A stretch of DNA of 64,000 bases from Microcoleus sp036705565. Lineage in GTDB: Bacteria > Cyanobacteriota > Cyanobacteriia > Cyanobacteriales > Microcoleaceae. This document shows, piece by piece, positions 50,501-58,737 of the stretch. The translations under genes and the position numbers were made by a program. Under the pieces are notes generated by a model that saw nothing but the letters and a program-made list of their open reading frames with translations, was not told the DNA's origin and searched no databases. The DNA lies in the NCBI GenBank assembly GCA_036705565.1, contig JAUBUY010000036.1; one strand, written 5' to 3'. Each line of letters opens with the position of its first letter. Position 1 is the stretch's first letter.

Positions 50501-53177
50501 CCACATAGATAGGCAGCGTCAAATCATAATCGCTTTGCCAACTATCAGCAGCAAGCAGTCCCAAACCGAGATTAAAATAATTAACAGCCGCTTCAAAGGC
50601 TGCGGATGCTTTAGCTTTTTGACCGGCAATCAAGTTAAGTTCTGCTAACAAGTTTTTGTCTGACTGTGCGGCCAGTAGCGGTAATTCCTCTGGGGTTGTC
50701 TCTATGCCAAAATTCAATTGATTAACCAGGGCAAAAATATTGTTTTTGCGTTCTTCTGCTGTGGTATTTTGGAGCAGCAACTGACCGATTTGGAAGTGAG
50801 TTGATTTCTTTTCGGTTTCGGGAATCAAAGAATAGGCAGATTGCTGCACTCTGTCGTGCAAGAATTTGTAATCTACTTTCACATCTTGCAGCCTCACTGA
50901 TGCAGATTCCGACTCGACAAATACCAGGGGAATTTTGTAGGCTTCGGAGAGGGGCAAAATCAAACCCGCCTGAAGCGCCGGCCACAACTGCGCCCCCGTC
51001 ACTAATTCTGATGCTTCGTTGACAATGGCTAAAATATCTAAGTTAAAAGTATTGCCAATGCAAGCGGCTAGTTTTAAGGCTTTTTGAGTAACCTCTGGTA
51101 GCTTTTGAATGTTTCTGGCAATCAGTTCGACAACGTTTAAATCGGTAATGCCAATGGCTTGGATTGCCTCGATATCCCATTGCCATCTGTCGCTGCTGGC
51201 TTCATAATGCAGCAGGCTTTCCAAGGCGAGGGTTTTCAGCAGTTGGGTTAAAAAGAAAGGGTTGCCTTGGGTTTTGCTAAACAGGAGTTGGGAAAAGGAT
51301 TGAATGCGTTTGGTGGCTGCGGATTCATTGAGAGTATCGGCAATCAGTTGGCTAACATGATTTATGGCTAAAGGTTGAACGGTGATGTTGTTGAGATTTG
51401 CCCCGGATTCGCGGATTTTTTCTAAGGTTTGAACTAAGGGGTGAGTGGGGCTGACTTCGTTATCGCGATATGCTCCAATAATTAACAAAAATTGGCTGTC
51501 AGAGTCACTCATCAGCAGTTGCATCAGTTTCAGGGAGGCTGCATCTGCCCACTGTAAGTCATCTAAAAACAGGACAACGGGGTGTTGGGGCTGACAAAAG
51601 ACTTTGAGGAATTGTTGAAAAACTCGATTGAAGCGGTTTTGTGATTCTGTTGGCCCTAATTGTGGCACTTCTGGCTGCGAACCGATAATAAATTCTACTT
51701 CGGGGATGACATCAATAATGACTTGGGCGTTGGGGGTGAGGGCATCTAAGAGTTGATGTTTCCAACTGGCAATTTGTCCGGCATTTTCTGTGAGTAATTG
51801 GTTAATTAAGGCTTGAAAAGCGGTGATGATGGCTGAGTAGGGAATGTTGCGGTTAAATTGGTCGAATTTGCCGGAAATGAAGTAACCGCGTTGGCGGACT
51901 ATGGGTTTGTGGACTTCGTTGACAATGGCGGTTTTGCCTATGCCGGAATAGCCGGAAACTAGGATCATTTCGCTGCTGGAAGGGGAAGGGGAAGGGGAAG
52001 GGGAAGGGGTAAGAGTTGATTCCTCGGTTTGATCCCCCCCGGCCCCCCTTGATAAGGGGGGAGTAAGAGTGGAGGAGGATTCTGCTTCTGAAGCATGGTT
52101 TTGAACCCCCCCGGCCCCCCTTGCTAAGGGGGGGGTAAGAGGTGTTGGGGTAAGAGGGGATTCTGCTGGTTCTAAAGCCCCCTTAGTAAGGGGGTTGGGG
52201 GTTAGAGATGTCGGGGTAAGAGTCGAGTGGCTAATTCTTTCAAAGGCGGCTAGTAATTCTATTACTTCCTGTTCGCGGCCGTAAAGTTTTTGTGGAATCA
52301 GGAGTTGGCTACCTTTGTCGCGGGTGGCAATGGCAAAAGGTGCGATTGTTCCCGTAGCAAGCAACTGATTTAAACAACTTTCTAAGTCAAATTTTAATCC
52401 CGCTGCGCTTTGATATCTCTCTTCTGCGGTTTTGGCTAAGAGTTTCATGACGATATCAGAAATAACTTGGGGAATTTCTCTAATTTCACAAAGTGGTAAA
52501 GGCTGTTTAGCTAAGTGACAATGTATTAATTCCATCGGCTCGACCGTGGCAAAAGGTAACTGACCCGCCAGCAGTTCGTATAAAGTCACTCCTAAAGAAT
52601 AATAGTCGGTTCGGTAATCTACGGAGCGGTTCATTCGCCCCGTTTGTTCTGGGGAGAGATAGGCGAGAGTACCCGCTAGTTCCGAGGGGTTGCTAACAGA
52701 TTGATTTTCTTGTTGCAGGCGGGAGGATATGCTAAAGTCAGTGAGTTTGACTTCGCCTGTGGTAGAGTTAATAATAATATTAGCCGGTTTAATATCTTTG
52801 TGAATAATCGAATGGCGGTGCAAATAATCTAAGGCATCTATTAAGACAATGGCAATTCTCAGAACTTCTGTTACAGGTAAGGTTTGGTTAGTAAGTAACT
52901 GGTCGAGAGAGGAGCCGCCAAAATCTTCTAAGATTAGGGCAAAGCTATTGCGATAGTTTTCTAGGCTATAGACTTTGGTGATACTAGAACTGTCTAGGGG
53001 TTGGGCAATTTTGTATTCATTTCTGAGGCGGGTGACTTCTTCCAGAGTGGGGTACTCGGATTTAAGGAGTTTGACGATAACGGGTTGCTGGTCTGCTTCG
53101 CGGTAGCCTCGATAAACCAAACTTTTTACGCCGCTGTGAAGTTCTTGTACAATGCGATATCCGTTAAGTCCGAGCAT
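47589..53177 (-). CDS. Giant serine/threonine kinase - AAA ATPase - GAF - SpoIIE phosphatase
   Basis: About 1862 residues from ATG 53177 (MLGLNGYRIVQELHSGVKSL), the family start; a GTG 21 codons earlier is in frame. Order: Hanks kinase (1-270; HKDIKPANII, LTDFSI, YLSPEQTGR), a repeat-built linker (about 315-405), an AAA ATPase (GYSGIGKTAIV near 408, VLFLDDLQWADAASL), a long TPR-like helical region, GAF (about 1420-1600), coiled coil, and a SpoIIE/PP2C phosphatase (DEVGGDYYDVLNHGGKATIG, IGDVTGHGLESGVL, ILYTDGITEAFD). Most relatives end in a histidine kinase; a phosphatase end suggests output through dephosphorylation of an anti-sigma antagonist. The linker LTPPLARGAGG / LTPPLSRGAGG repeats come from dispersed GGCCCCCCTTG..AAGGGGGG DNA repeats. 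Confidence 0.93.
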   Translation of the reverse strand: MLGLNGYRIVQELHSGVKSLVYRGYREADQQPVIVKLLKSEYPTLEEVTRLRNEYKIAQPLDSSSITKVYSLENYRNSFALILEDFGGSSLDQLLTNQTLPVTEVLRIAIVLIDALDYLHRHSIIHKDIKPANIIINSTTGEVKLTDFSISSRLQQENQSVSNPSELAGTLAYLSPEQTGRMNRSVDYRTDYYSLGVTLYELLAGQLPFATVEPMELIHCHLAKQPLPLCEIREIPQVISDIVMKLLAKTAEERYQSAAGLKFDLESCLNQLLATGTIAPFAIATRDKGSQLLIPQKLYGREQEVIELLAAFERISHSTLTPTSLTPNPLTKGALEPAESPLTPTPLTPPLARGAGGVQNHASEAESSSTLTPPLSRGAGGDQTEESTLTPSPSPSPSPSSSEMILVSGYSGIGKTAIVNEVHKPIVRQRGYFISGKFDQFNRNIPYSAIITAFQALINQLLTENAGQIASWKHQLLDALTPNAQVIIDVIPEVEFIIGSQPEVPQLGPTESQNRFNRVFQQFLKVFCQPQHPVVLFLDDLQWADAASLKLMQLLMSDSDSQFLLIIGAYRDNEVSPTHPLVQTLEKIRESGANLNNITVQPLAINHVSQLIADTLNESAATKRIQSFSQLLFSKTQGNPFFLTQLLKTLALESLLHYEASSDRWQWDIEAIQAIGITDLNVVELIARNIQKLPEVTQKALKLAACIGNTFNLDILAIVNEASELVTGAQLWPALQAGLILPLSEAYKIPLVFVESESASVRLQDVKVDYKFLHDRVQQSAYSLIPETEKKSTHFQIGQLLLQNTTAEERKNNIFALVNQLNFGIETTPEELPLLAAQSDKNLLAELNLIAGQKAKASAAFEAAVNYFNLGLGLLAADSWQSDYDLTLPIYVETVEAEYLNGNFEQAEQLLEVVLQEAKTLLDMVKVYEVKIQSYISQDRFSEAIETGLEVLEKLGISLSQMSEDPGILIHAIAIKLAEENKQIEDLAAISEMTDPYQLATIRIMLTVYSAAYITNPALGSRLLFAMVDLCLTYGNPPLVAAIYVNYGIFLTTGGNIDSGYRVGQLSLRLLEQFNAKKIKVIVLHAFNSYIRHWKDHVRETIDSLQEGFNSGLETGNLEYACYAILTNHLHVFFAGKDLELLEVKTREYVFLIGKLKQSYSFECIKLYRQLFLSLLGQSNRPTELTGAQYNEKESLEAALQINNYFNLFFIYTFKTLLSYLFKEREAAIENARQADKYKAPVGGLIATAQLNFYYSLSLLAQYPHVSETEQREYLEQVATNQQTMRHWANNCPANYQHKYDLIEAEKARILGNYPAAITLYDGAITGAREQQYTQEEALANELTGEFHLTRGQENMARFFLLEAYYCYIRWGAKAKVKDLETRYPQFFAKINAQKPAETSLTLATIITSTGNSEGFDLASVFKAAQAISSEIVLSELLAKLIKIAIENAGAQTGYLLLKHSNTFTVEAVGQVEGDNITLSQIPHLPLPEILPMSVINYVERTKKPAVLNNATTEAMFAADPYIVAHQTKSILCTPIINQGRFMGVVYLENNLAEKVFTPARIEVLKLLSSQASIALENAQLYQTLEQKVEERTAQLAQANKEILVLNQRLKVENLRMSAELDVTRRLQQMILPQQQELESIAGLEIAAFMEPADEVGGDYYDVLNHGGKATIGIGDVTGHGLESGVLMIMAQTAIRTLLVHKETDPVKLLQTVNQTLFDNVERMDSGKNMSLSLLEYRDNTLHLSGQHEEVIVVRDGGEVERIDTIELGFPIALEADIADFIASTEIQLNSGDVVILYTDGITEAFDMKKNQYGIEPLIEVVVLNRELSAAEIKQAVIDDVRRYIGEQKVFDDITLVVIKQK
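51975..52215 (-). repeat. In-frame repeats forming the linker of the giant kinase
   Basis: GGGGAA is repeated four to five times at 51980-52005. Then CCCCCCGGCCCCCCTTG occurs near 52035 and 52110 with mirror AAGGGGGG runs, and GGGTAAGAG spacers recur. These mirror the noncoding CCCCCCTTG..AAGGGGGG repeats of such genomes and remain in frame. Confidence 0.75.
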
Positions 53178-53288
53178 AGTCCGTGCGCTAGTTGGTATTG
53201 TACTTGTTAGTGATATTAACCTATCGGGAGTGAAAACCACTGTATCATCAAGAAAATCCGTAAAAATTCACATTTTGCACCACGATAA

Positions 53289-53495
53289 AAAAGCTGTAGG
53301 GGCTGGTTCGCCAACAATATATAACGATAACCAACAATCTAAATAAACCCGCCCAACCCCACCAATCGCCGACATTAACCATAAATTTGCATCGAATATT
53401 ACAATGTGGATGATGATTGTTCGTTGGCTGGGGCGGGTTTTCGAGATTGTTTGTTTTTGGCGATTATGGTTGGCGAACCCGCCCCTACAGCTTTT
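53289..53495. repeat. GGGGCGGGTT-family element with 15-bp perfect inverted ends
   Basis: AAAAGCTGTAGGGGC (53289-53303) is the exact inverse of GCCCCTACAGCTTTT (53481-53495). Inside are AACCCGCCCAACCCC and GGGGCGGGTTTTCGAGA. Related to 3466-3653 and to the interior of 2714-2841. The rest of 53178-53708 has no gene; HIP1 sites and the precursor's promoter probably lie here. Confidence 0.8.
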
Positions 53496-53708
53496 AGGAT
53501 GATACAATTCCCAGTCAAAGGGAAATGATATTATTTCTCTTTCTCAAAAAAGGGCGATCGCCAGTTTTCTCGACTCTGAAGCCTTGGGCTTTGCCGACAG
53601 TAAGCCAGGGCGCGGTCAATAGTTGCCAATCGAAACTGTAGAGAACGCATCTGCTATACAATAACAGCAAAATCTATATTTCCCGCAAAAGGGAGCTAGG
53701 AGAAAATT

Positions 53709-54041
53709 ATGGCTTTTCCCCAGGATTGGAGAAGTTGGGAAACACAAATAGCCCGACTGATTGGTCAAGCATGGTTGGACGAAGCTTTATATAATCGGCT
53801 ACTCAACGAGCCCGCAGCCACGCTGCGAGACAATGGGTTAATTTTGGAAGATTTCGTAGAAGTCCAAGTAAATCAGGCTCCCGATGCAGTTCCCGTCCTT
53901 CGAGGTACTGAAGGGGAGACAGTGATTTACGAAATGCCCCTGCCTCCCAAACCCGATAATCTGACAGACGCAGAGATTAGCCGTTGGCTTGAGGGACGGT
54001 CTGAAAGATTCCCAGGCGGAATTATTCGGCTCAGTTGCTAA
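53709..54041 (+). CDS. Nitrile-hydratase-leader (NHLP) RiPP precursor peptide
   Basis: A 110-residue protein: RSWETQIARLIGQAWLDEAL, YNRLLNEPAATLRDNGLILE, then VEVQVNQAPDAVPVLR, VIYEMPLPPKPDNLTDAEIS and the end RFPGGIIRLSC. This is the nitrile hydratase alpha-like leader fold (helical start with LNEPAATLRDxG, VEVxV strand, YxMPLPPKP) used by cyanobacterial NHLP precursors. The Cys-Leu-Cys-Ser-Cys metal site of real nitrile hydratase is absent. A Gly-Gly near the end, before IIRLSC, is a possible cleavage point, leaving a very short core with one Ser and one Cys to cyclise. AGGAG precedes ATG. The modifying enzymes lie 1 kb downstream. Confidence 0.8.
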   Translation: MAFPQDWRSWETQIARLIGQAWLDEALYNRLLNEPAATLRDNGLILEDFVEVQVNQAPDAVPVLRGTEGETVIYEMPLPPKPDNLTDAEISRWLEGRSERFPGGIIRLSC

Positions 54042-54091
54042 AGTCCCTTTAGCTTCCCCCAAGCTGCATCGGTAGCTTGCCAGTTTTTTAG

Positions 54092-54115
54092 CCCCGCTTG
54101 TTACTCGCAGCGGGG
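54092..54115 (+). terminator. CCCCGCT/AGCGGGG hairpin after the precursor gene
   Basis: CCCCGCT (54092-54098) pairs with AGCGGGG (54109-54115) around ten bases. No T run follows, so it may be a partial terminator or mRNA-stabilising hairpin that makes the precursor transcript more abundant than the downstream genes. Confidence 0.5.
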
Positions 54116-54227
54116 CCGCTTCAGAAGAGTTGGTGTTTCCGCAGTTGACAAGCGGATGAGGCTGTTGTACTGTATCGGCATTAATTGCCAGAACAAGATT
54201 AGGTTGATCTAACAGAGGAATATAATT

Positions 54228-54314
54228 ATGTCAGTTTTGCAACAAGATTTGACGGCGAGCGAACAGGAAATGTCAAAGGCGATCGCCCAAGCTTGGTTAA
54301 GTGGAACTCTATAG
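54228..54314 (+). pseudogene. Truncated second NHLP-type precursor
   Basis: ATG with AGAGGAA upstream opens a 28-codon frame, MSVLQQDLTASEQEMSKAIA, QAWLSGTL, then TAG. EMSKAIAQAWLSGTL matches the first helix of the precursor 500 bases upstream (IARLIGQAWLDEAL), after which the rest is lost. So the cluster once had at least two precursors. It may still make a short leader-like peptide. Confidence 0.6.
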
Positions 54315-54434
54315 TCACAGCGGGGTCTCTCGATGAGAATTAGCTTTTCGGGCGATCGACTATAGTTAATTTATAGATTTAAATTTTTAAGAGTATGGAA
54401 ACCGTAAATATCGATCGGGCTAAAACGAAAAAGA

Positions 54435-54540
54435 TTGAATGAGGAGGCGATCGTACAAATAGTTGATGAAACGAACGAATTGTGGTTTTCTGTTGCTAGT
54501 ATTTGGGAAATAGGTATCAAAGTTGCGATCGAGATACAGC
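54435..54540 (+). pseudogene. PIN-domain (VapC-type) toxin fragment
   Basis: EEAIVQIVDETNELWFSVAS then IWEIGIKVAIE matches the middle of VapC-type PIN toxins (NELWFSxASxWEIxIK). Both ends are missing. It runs into the repeat at 54576. Confidence 0.65.
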
Positions 54541-54575
54541 ATATTCCATGTATATATGGTACACACAATCTTGTC

Positions 54576-54644
54576 GTAGGTAAGGTGCGTCGCCACCAGT
54601 CAATCTACAAGTTCCATTTAACTTCTCACAGCGACGCACCCTAC
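54576..54644. repeat. Inverted repeat of the AGGGTGCGTC family
   Basis: GTAGGTAAGGTGCGTCGC faces GCGACGCACCCTAC across about 37 bases. Same family as 12106-12173. Confidence 0.7.
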
Positions 54645-54660
54645 AGAAACTTAAGCTTTT

Positions 54661-54910
54661 AGTCCGGCAGTCCTCTCGCTCACCCGGCAGTCCGCCAGGG
54701 GTTGAAACCCCTGTCTCATAGCGAAAGTCCTCTGAAAGAGGACTGAAGAACTGATTAGATCGGGTTCGGGTAACTGCTGATAATATTATGTCCGGTCGAT
54801 CGCTAGTAATACAAACCTAACTTATTGTAATTGTGCGATCGGACATGATATTAGTCCTCTTTGAGAGGACTTTCGCTATGAGGCAGGGGTTTTAACCCCA
54901 GCCGGACTGT
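54661..54910. repeat. Large palindromic element (GTCCTCT..AGAGGAC family), copy 2
   Basis: Left arm: AGTCCGCCAGGGGTTGAAAC, CCCTGTCTCATAGCGAAAGT, CCTCTGAAAGAGGACT. Right arm: AGTCCTCTTTGAGAGGACTT, TCGCTATGAGGCAGGGGTTT, TAACCCCAGCCGGACT. A smaller MITE (54782-54852) sits in its centre. It lies 110 bases before the ycaO gene. Confidence 0.85.
54782..54852. mobile_element. 71-bp MITE nested in the large palindromic element
   Basis: AATATTATGTCCGGTCGATC faces GATCGGACATGATATT. The ends match the element in the DUF5615 gene (ATATCATGTCCGATC / GACCGGACATGATAT). It splits the centre of copy 2. Confidence 0.7.
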
Positions 54911-55022
54911 CGGTTGTATGTTAAGATCATTTGTTAATAATTATCAAGTATCTCAGCGAACTCGCCCCGGCTTTGATATTATCCTAAAATCTATTCAAAA
55001 ATTATATTAAACACCATTCAGG

Positions 55023-57266
55023 ATGCTCTACCAACCAAAGTTTAAAAATTGCTTCACCGTCGAAATCATCAAATCGGTAGGAGTATTCCTGATCTCCGAG
55101 TCAGATTCCTTCGTCCTCTCAGGCCACCTTTACGAACTATTAACCCCCTTAATCGACGGCCACAATACCTCCGATGAAATCGTCGCCAAACTGCGAAATC
55201 AAGCCTCACCCGCAGAAATTTACTATACCCTAGCCCTGCTAGAAAAACAAGGCCACCTCATCGAAAACGACACATCCCTCCCCGAAGAAACCGCCGCCTT
55301 TTACACTCTCTTAAACATCTCCCCCCAGCAAGCCGCATCCCGCTTGCAATCCCTGAAAGTTGCCGTCATTTCCTACAGCCAAATCCCAGCAGAAACTTGC
55401 ATTAGCGCCCTAGAAACCCTCGGTATTCAAGTCTCAACCACCGCAGATATCACCCTAATCATAGCCGACGATTACCTGCAACCAGAACTGGGAGAATTCA
55501 ACCAAAAATCCCTTCAAACAGGCCAACCTTGGCTACTCGTCAAACCTACAAGTTCCACAATTGCGATCGGCCCGATTTTCCACCCCGAAACCACCGCCTG
55601 CTGGGAATGTCTCGCCCAACGCCTGAGAGCAAATCGCCCCACCCAAAGCTTCATCCAGCGTCAAAATAACTACTCAAAACCCTTATTAAATCCCCCATCT
55701 TACCTACCTTCCACCTTACAAATGGGTTTAAATTTAGCCGCCACAGAACTAGCAAAATGGATTGTCCAAGGCGAAAATAAAAATTTAGAAAATACAATAA
55801 TTACCTTTGACACCAAAACCCTCAAAACCACCAATCACACCATAACTAAACGCCCCCAATGCCCCGAATGCGGTCTACTTCCGCCCCAAGAAATCCAGCC
55901 CTTTGTCCTCCAAAGCCAGAAAAAAACCTTTACCGCCGATGGCGGACATCGCGGCTTTTCCCCAACCGAAACCCTGCAAAAATTTGACAGCCAAATCAGT
56001 CCCATAACCGGAGTTGTGCGCGGTTTACTCAAAGTTCCCCAAACAGCCAATGCTTTAACACCGAACTACTTAGCCGGCCACAATTTCGCTACGATGTTCG
56101 ATGACTTGTACTTCCTCAAAGAAAACTTACGGGGCAGAAGTGCCGGCAAAGGCAAAACCGACGAACAAGCCAAAGCCAGCGCCTTGGGAGAAGCCATTGA
56201 GAGATATTCCGGCGTATTTCAAGGCGACGAAATTCGACAAAAAGGCAGCTATCAAACAATGGGAGAAACCGCAATTCACCCCAATGATTGCATGGGTTTT
56301 AGTGAAGTACAATATAGCACTCGCCACGACTGGAATAGAACCTGTAAAAGCTTCTTTCAAAGAGTCCCCGAACCCTTCGATGCCGGCAGAGAAATTGACT
56401 GGACACCAATTTGGTCATTAACTCATCAACGAGTCAAATATTTACCCACAGCTTACTGTTATTACGGCTATCCCAAACCCGAAAAACCCGACTGTTGGGC
56501 GGACTCCAACGGTAGCGCCGCCGGCAATACCAAAGAAGAGGCAATTTTGCAAGGGTTTATGGAATTAGTGGAGCGAGATAGCGTTGCTTTGTGGTGGTAC
56601 AATCGGGTTAAAGTCCCCGCTGTTGATTTAGATAGCTTTAACGATTCCTACATTCAAGAACTCAGAAACTATTATCAAAGTATAGACCGCAGTCTGTGGG
56701 TTTTAGACCTCACCAACGATTTTAACATCCCCGTTTTTGCAGCCCTTTCTCACCGCATCGACAGAGAAATCGAAGACATTATTTTCGGCTTTGGCGCACA
56801 TTTTGACCCCAACATTGCCCTGTCTCGCGCCTTAACAGAAGTCAATCAATCTTTACCCGCAGTATTAACCTTTAACAGCGATGGTAGCACCAATTACGGC
56901 GTTTCCGACGGCCTCACCGTTGAGTGGTACAAAACCGCCACCCTAGAAAATAAATCTTATTTAACGCCCGATACTTCCCAACCTTTAAAATTACTATCTG
57001 ACTATCCCCACTTAGCCAGCGATGATTTAAAAGCCGACGTTGAAAAGTGCGTAAAAATAGCTGAAACATTAGGCTTAGAAACCTTTGTTTTAGATCAAAC
57101 CCGGCCAGACATTGGCTTAAATGTCGTCAAAGTTATAGTACCAGGAATGCGGCACTTTTGGAAACGCTTAGCAGCAGGGCGACTTTATGACATTCCCGTG
57201 AAATTAGGCTGGCTAGATGCACCCATCCCCGAACACCAAATCAACCCATTCCCGATATTCTTTTAA
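55023..57266 (+). CDS. TOMM cyclodehydratase: ocin-ThiF-like partner fused to YcaO
   Basis: A 747-residue fusion. Residues 1-90 resemble the leader-recognition element (FTVEIIKSVGVFLISESDSF, ELLTPLIDGHNTSDEIVAKL). The ThiF-like part runs to about 330, with a zinc site CWEC and CPECG. YcaO starts near 350: KASALGEAIERYSG and EEAILQGFMELVERDSVALW carry the Glu residues that bind Mg-ATP, and the Pro-rich end NPFPIFF is typical of azoline-forming YcaO enzymes. It uses ATP to turn Ser/Thr/Cys of a precursor into oxazoline/thiazoline rings. It lies 1 kb downstream of an NHLP precursor and eight bases upstream of sagB, so the two enzymes form an operon. No Shine-Dalgarno is evident before ATG 55023. 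Confidence 0.93.
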   Translation: MLYQPKFKNCFTVEIIKSVGVFLISESDSFVLSGHLYELLTPLIDGHNTSDEIVAKLRNQASPAEIYYTLALLEKQGHLIENDTSLPEETAAFYTLLNISPQQAASRLQSLKVAVISYSQIPAETCISALETLGIQVSTTADITLIIADDYLQPELGEFNQKSLQTGQPWLLVKPTSSTIAIGPIFHPETTACWECLAQRLRANRPTQSFIQRQNNYSKPLLNPPSYLPSTLQMGLNLAATELAKWIVQGENKNLENTIITFDTKTLKTTNHTITKRPQCPECGLLPPQEIQPFVLQSQKKTFTADGGHRGFSPTETLQKFDSQISPITGVVRGLLKVPQTANALTPNYLAGHNFATMFDDLYFLKENLRGRSAGKGKTDEQAKASALGEAIERYSGVFQGDEIRQKGSYQTMGETAIHPNDCMGFSEVQYSTRHDWNRTCKSFFQRVPEPFDAGREIDWTPIWSLTHQRVKYLPTAYCYYGYPKPEKPDCWADSNGSAAGNTKEEAILQGFMELVERDSVALWWYNRVKVPAVDLDSFNDSYIQELRNYYQSIDRSLWVLDLTNDFNIPVFAALSHRIDREIEDIIFGFGAHFDPNIALSRALTEVNQSLPAVLTFNSDGSTNYGVSDGLTVEWYKTATLENKSYLTPDTSQPLKLLSDYPHLASDDLKADVEKCVKIAETLGLETFVLDQTRPDIGLNVVKVIVPGMRHFWKRLAAGRLYDIPVKLGWLDAPIPEHQINPFPIFF

Positions 57267-57274
57267 GCTTAATT

Positions 57275-58681
57275 ATGAGTGAAACCATCCCCCAAATCAT
57301 CCTAACTTTTAAGCCAGAAATTTCTATAATTGAGGATGCCGAAAAAGGCTTAATTTTAAAAGCCCCCTACATCGACTTTAACCTCAACAAACTCTCTCCC
57401 GGAATTGTCGCCGCGATTAAAGTTATTTCTACCGCAGGCGCAACCGAAACAGCCCTAACTCAACTGGTAGTTTCTACCGATGGCAGTTCCGCCCTCGCTA
57501 AATTCTACTACTACCTAGAACAATTTGTCATCCTGGGTTTAGTTTACCATACCTTAGAAATAGACGGCAGTGCGATCGCTACAGCCGTCCCCATAGCCAC
57601 ACCCTATAAATGGCAATTATCAGACACAATTATTGATAATAACTATCAACTTTCACGCTTTGCCTATTGCCACTCAGAAAAATCACATCTTGTGGTAGAA
57701 TCGCCCCTTTCCAAAGCGAAAATTATCCTCGAAGATTGGCGCAGTGCAGCTTTAATCAACGAACTTTCGCAACCTAAAGCCATCTCCGATTTAACCAAAA
57801 TTCCGGGGATTTCTGAAGCCACCGCCCGATTATTTATCAGCTTTTTGTCAACTGCTGAACTGCTATCATCTGTCAACAACAATAGCAGCTTAGAACAAAG
57901 TGAAACTCTAACTCAATGGGAATTTCACGATTTATTATTTCACTCCCGCAGTCGCGGCGGCAGACATTCCAATCAGATTGGTAAAACCTTTCGATTTTTA
58001 GGAGAAATCGAACCCACACCCGTACTCAAAGCCAAACCATCCAACGAGATTATTAATCTTTATAAACCAGACATCGACAGTTTGAAACAAACAGATACAC
58101 CGTTTACAGCAATTTTAGAATCAAGAAAGACAATTCGGCAACATGGAGAAAAGCCGATTACTGTAGAACAATTAGGAGAATTTCTCTATCGTTCCGCGAG
58201 ATTGCGCGAGATTGTCCCCAGAGATAACATGGATTGCAGCAATAGGCCTTATCCAACCGGAGGCGCTTGCTACGATTTAGAGATTTATACTGCTATCAAT
58301 TCCTGTGAAAATATTGAGGCTGGCTTGTATTATTATGCACCCCAAGAACACCAACTTTGTAAAATTTCTGGGAAAACAAAGCAGGTAGAAGCATTGCTAA
58401 AAAGTGCAGGATTGTCAGTACAGATAGAGGTAGAACCACAGATTTTAATTCTGCTATCCTCTCGCTTTTCGAGAGTAACTTGGGGCTATGAATCAATGGC
58501 CTATAGTCTTATATTAAAGCACGTTGGGATTTTGTATCAAACGATGTATTTAGTGGCAACAGCAATGAATCTGGCGCCGTCGGGGGTGGGCGGGGGAAAT
58601 TCCGAGTTATTTGCAGCAGCAGCAGGATGCGATTATTTTGCCGAATCTTCGGTGGGAGAGTTTATTTTGGGGAGTCGGTGA
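57275..58681 (+). CDS. SagB-type TOMM dehydrogenase
   Basis: A 468-residue protein that oxidises azolines to azoles with FMN. Residues 1-240 form an N-terminal RRE-like/helical region (ILKAPYIDFNLNKLSPGIVA, LEDWRSAALINELSQPKAIS). Residues 262-468 are the nitroreductase fold: ILESRKTIRQHGEKPITVEQ, YRSARLREIV, RPYPTGGACYDLEIYTAINS, IEAGLYYYAPQEHQLCKISG, SMAYSLILKHVGILYQTMYL and APSGVGGGNSELFAAAAGCD, with the end VGEFILGSR. This is the standard SagB/ThcOx layout. The product of the cluster would be a thiazole/oxazole-modified peptide. No transporter or protease is in the window, so export may rely on genes elsewhere. Confidence 0.93.
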   Translation: MSETIPQIILTFKPEISIIEDAEKGLILKAPYIDFNLNKLSPGIVAAIKVISTAGATETALTQLVVSTDGSSALAKFYYYLEQFVILGLVYHTLEIDGSAIATAVPIATPYKWQLSDTIIDNNYQLSRFAYCHSEKSHLVVESPLSKAKIILEDWRSAALINELSQPKAISDLTKIPGISEATARLFISFLSTAELLSSVNNNSSLEQSETLTQWEFHDLLFHSRSRGGRHSNQIGKTFRFLGEIEPTPVLKAKPSNEIINLYKPDIDSLKQTDTPFTAILESRKTIRQHGEKPITVEQLGEFLYRSARLREIVPRDNMDCSNRPYPTGGACYDLEIYTAINSCENIEAGLYYYAPQEHQLCKISGKTKQVEALLKSAGLSVQIEVEPQILILLSSRFSRVTWGYESMAYSLILKHVGILYQTMYLVATAMNLAPSGVGGGNSELFAAAAGCDYFAESSVGEFILGSR

Positions 58682-58737
58682 TTAGTTTCCGTTGGTGTCA
58701 ACTTAAGCTGTCAGTCCGCCCAGTTCTTTCGTCCGCC

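Noticed and set aside
53709..54041. Reading the NHLP gene as a genuine nitrile hydratase alpha subunit
   Set aside because: The metal-binding CxLCSC motif is missing, the protein is half the usual size, and TOMM enzymes lie downstream.
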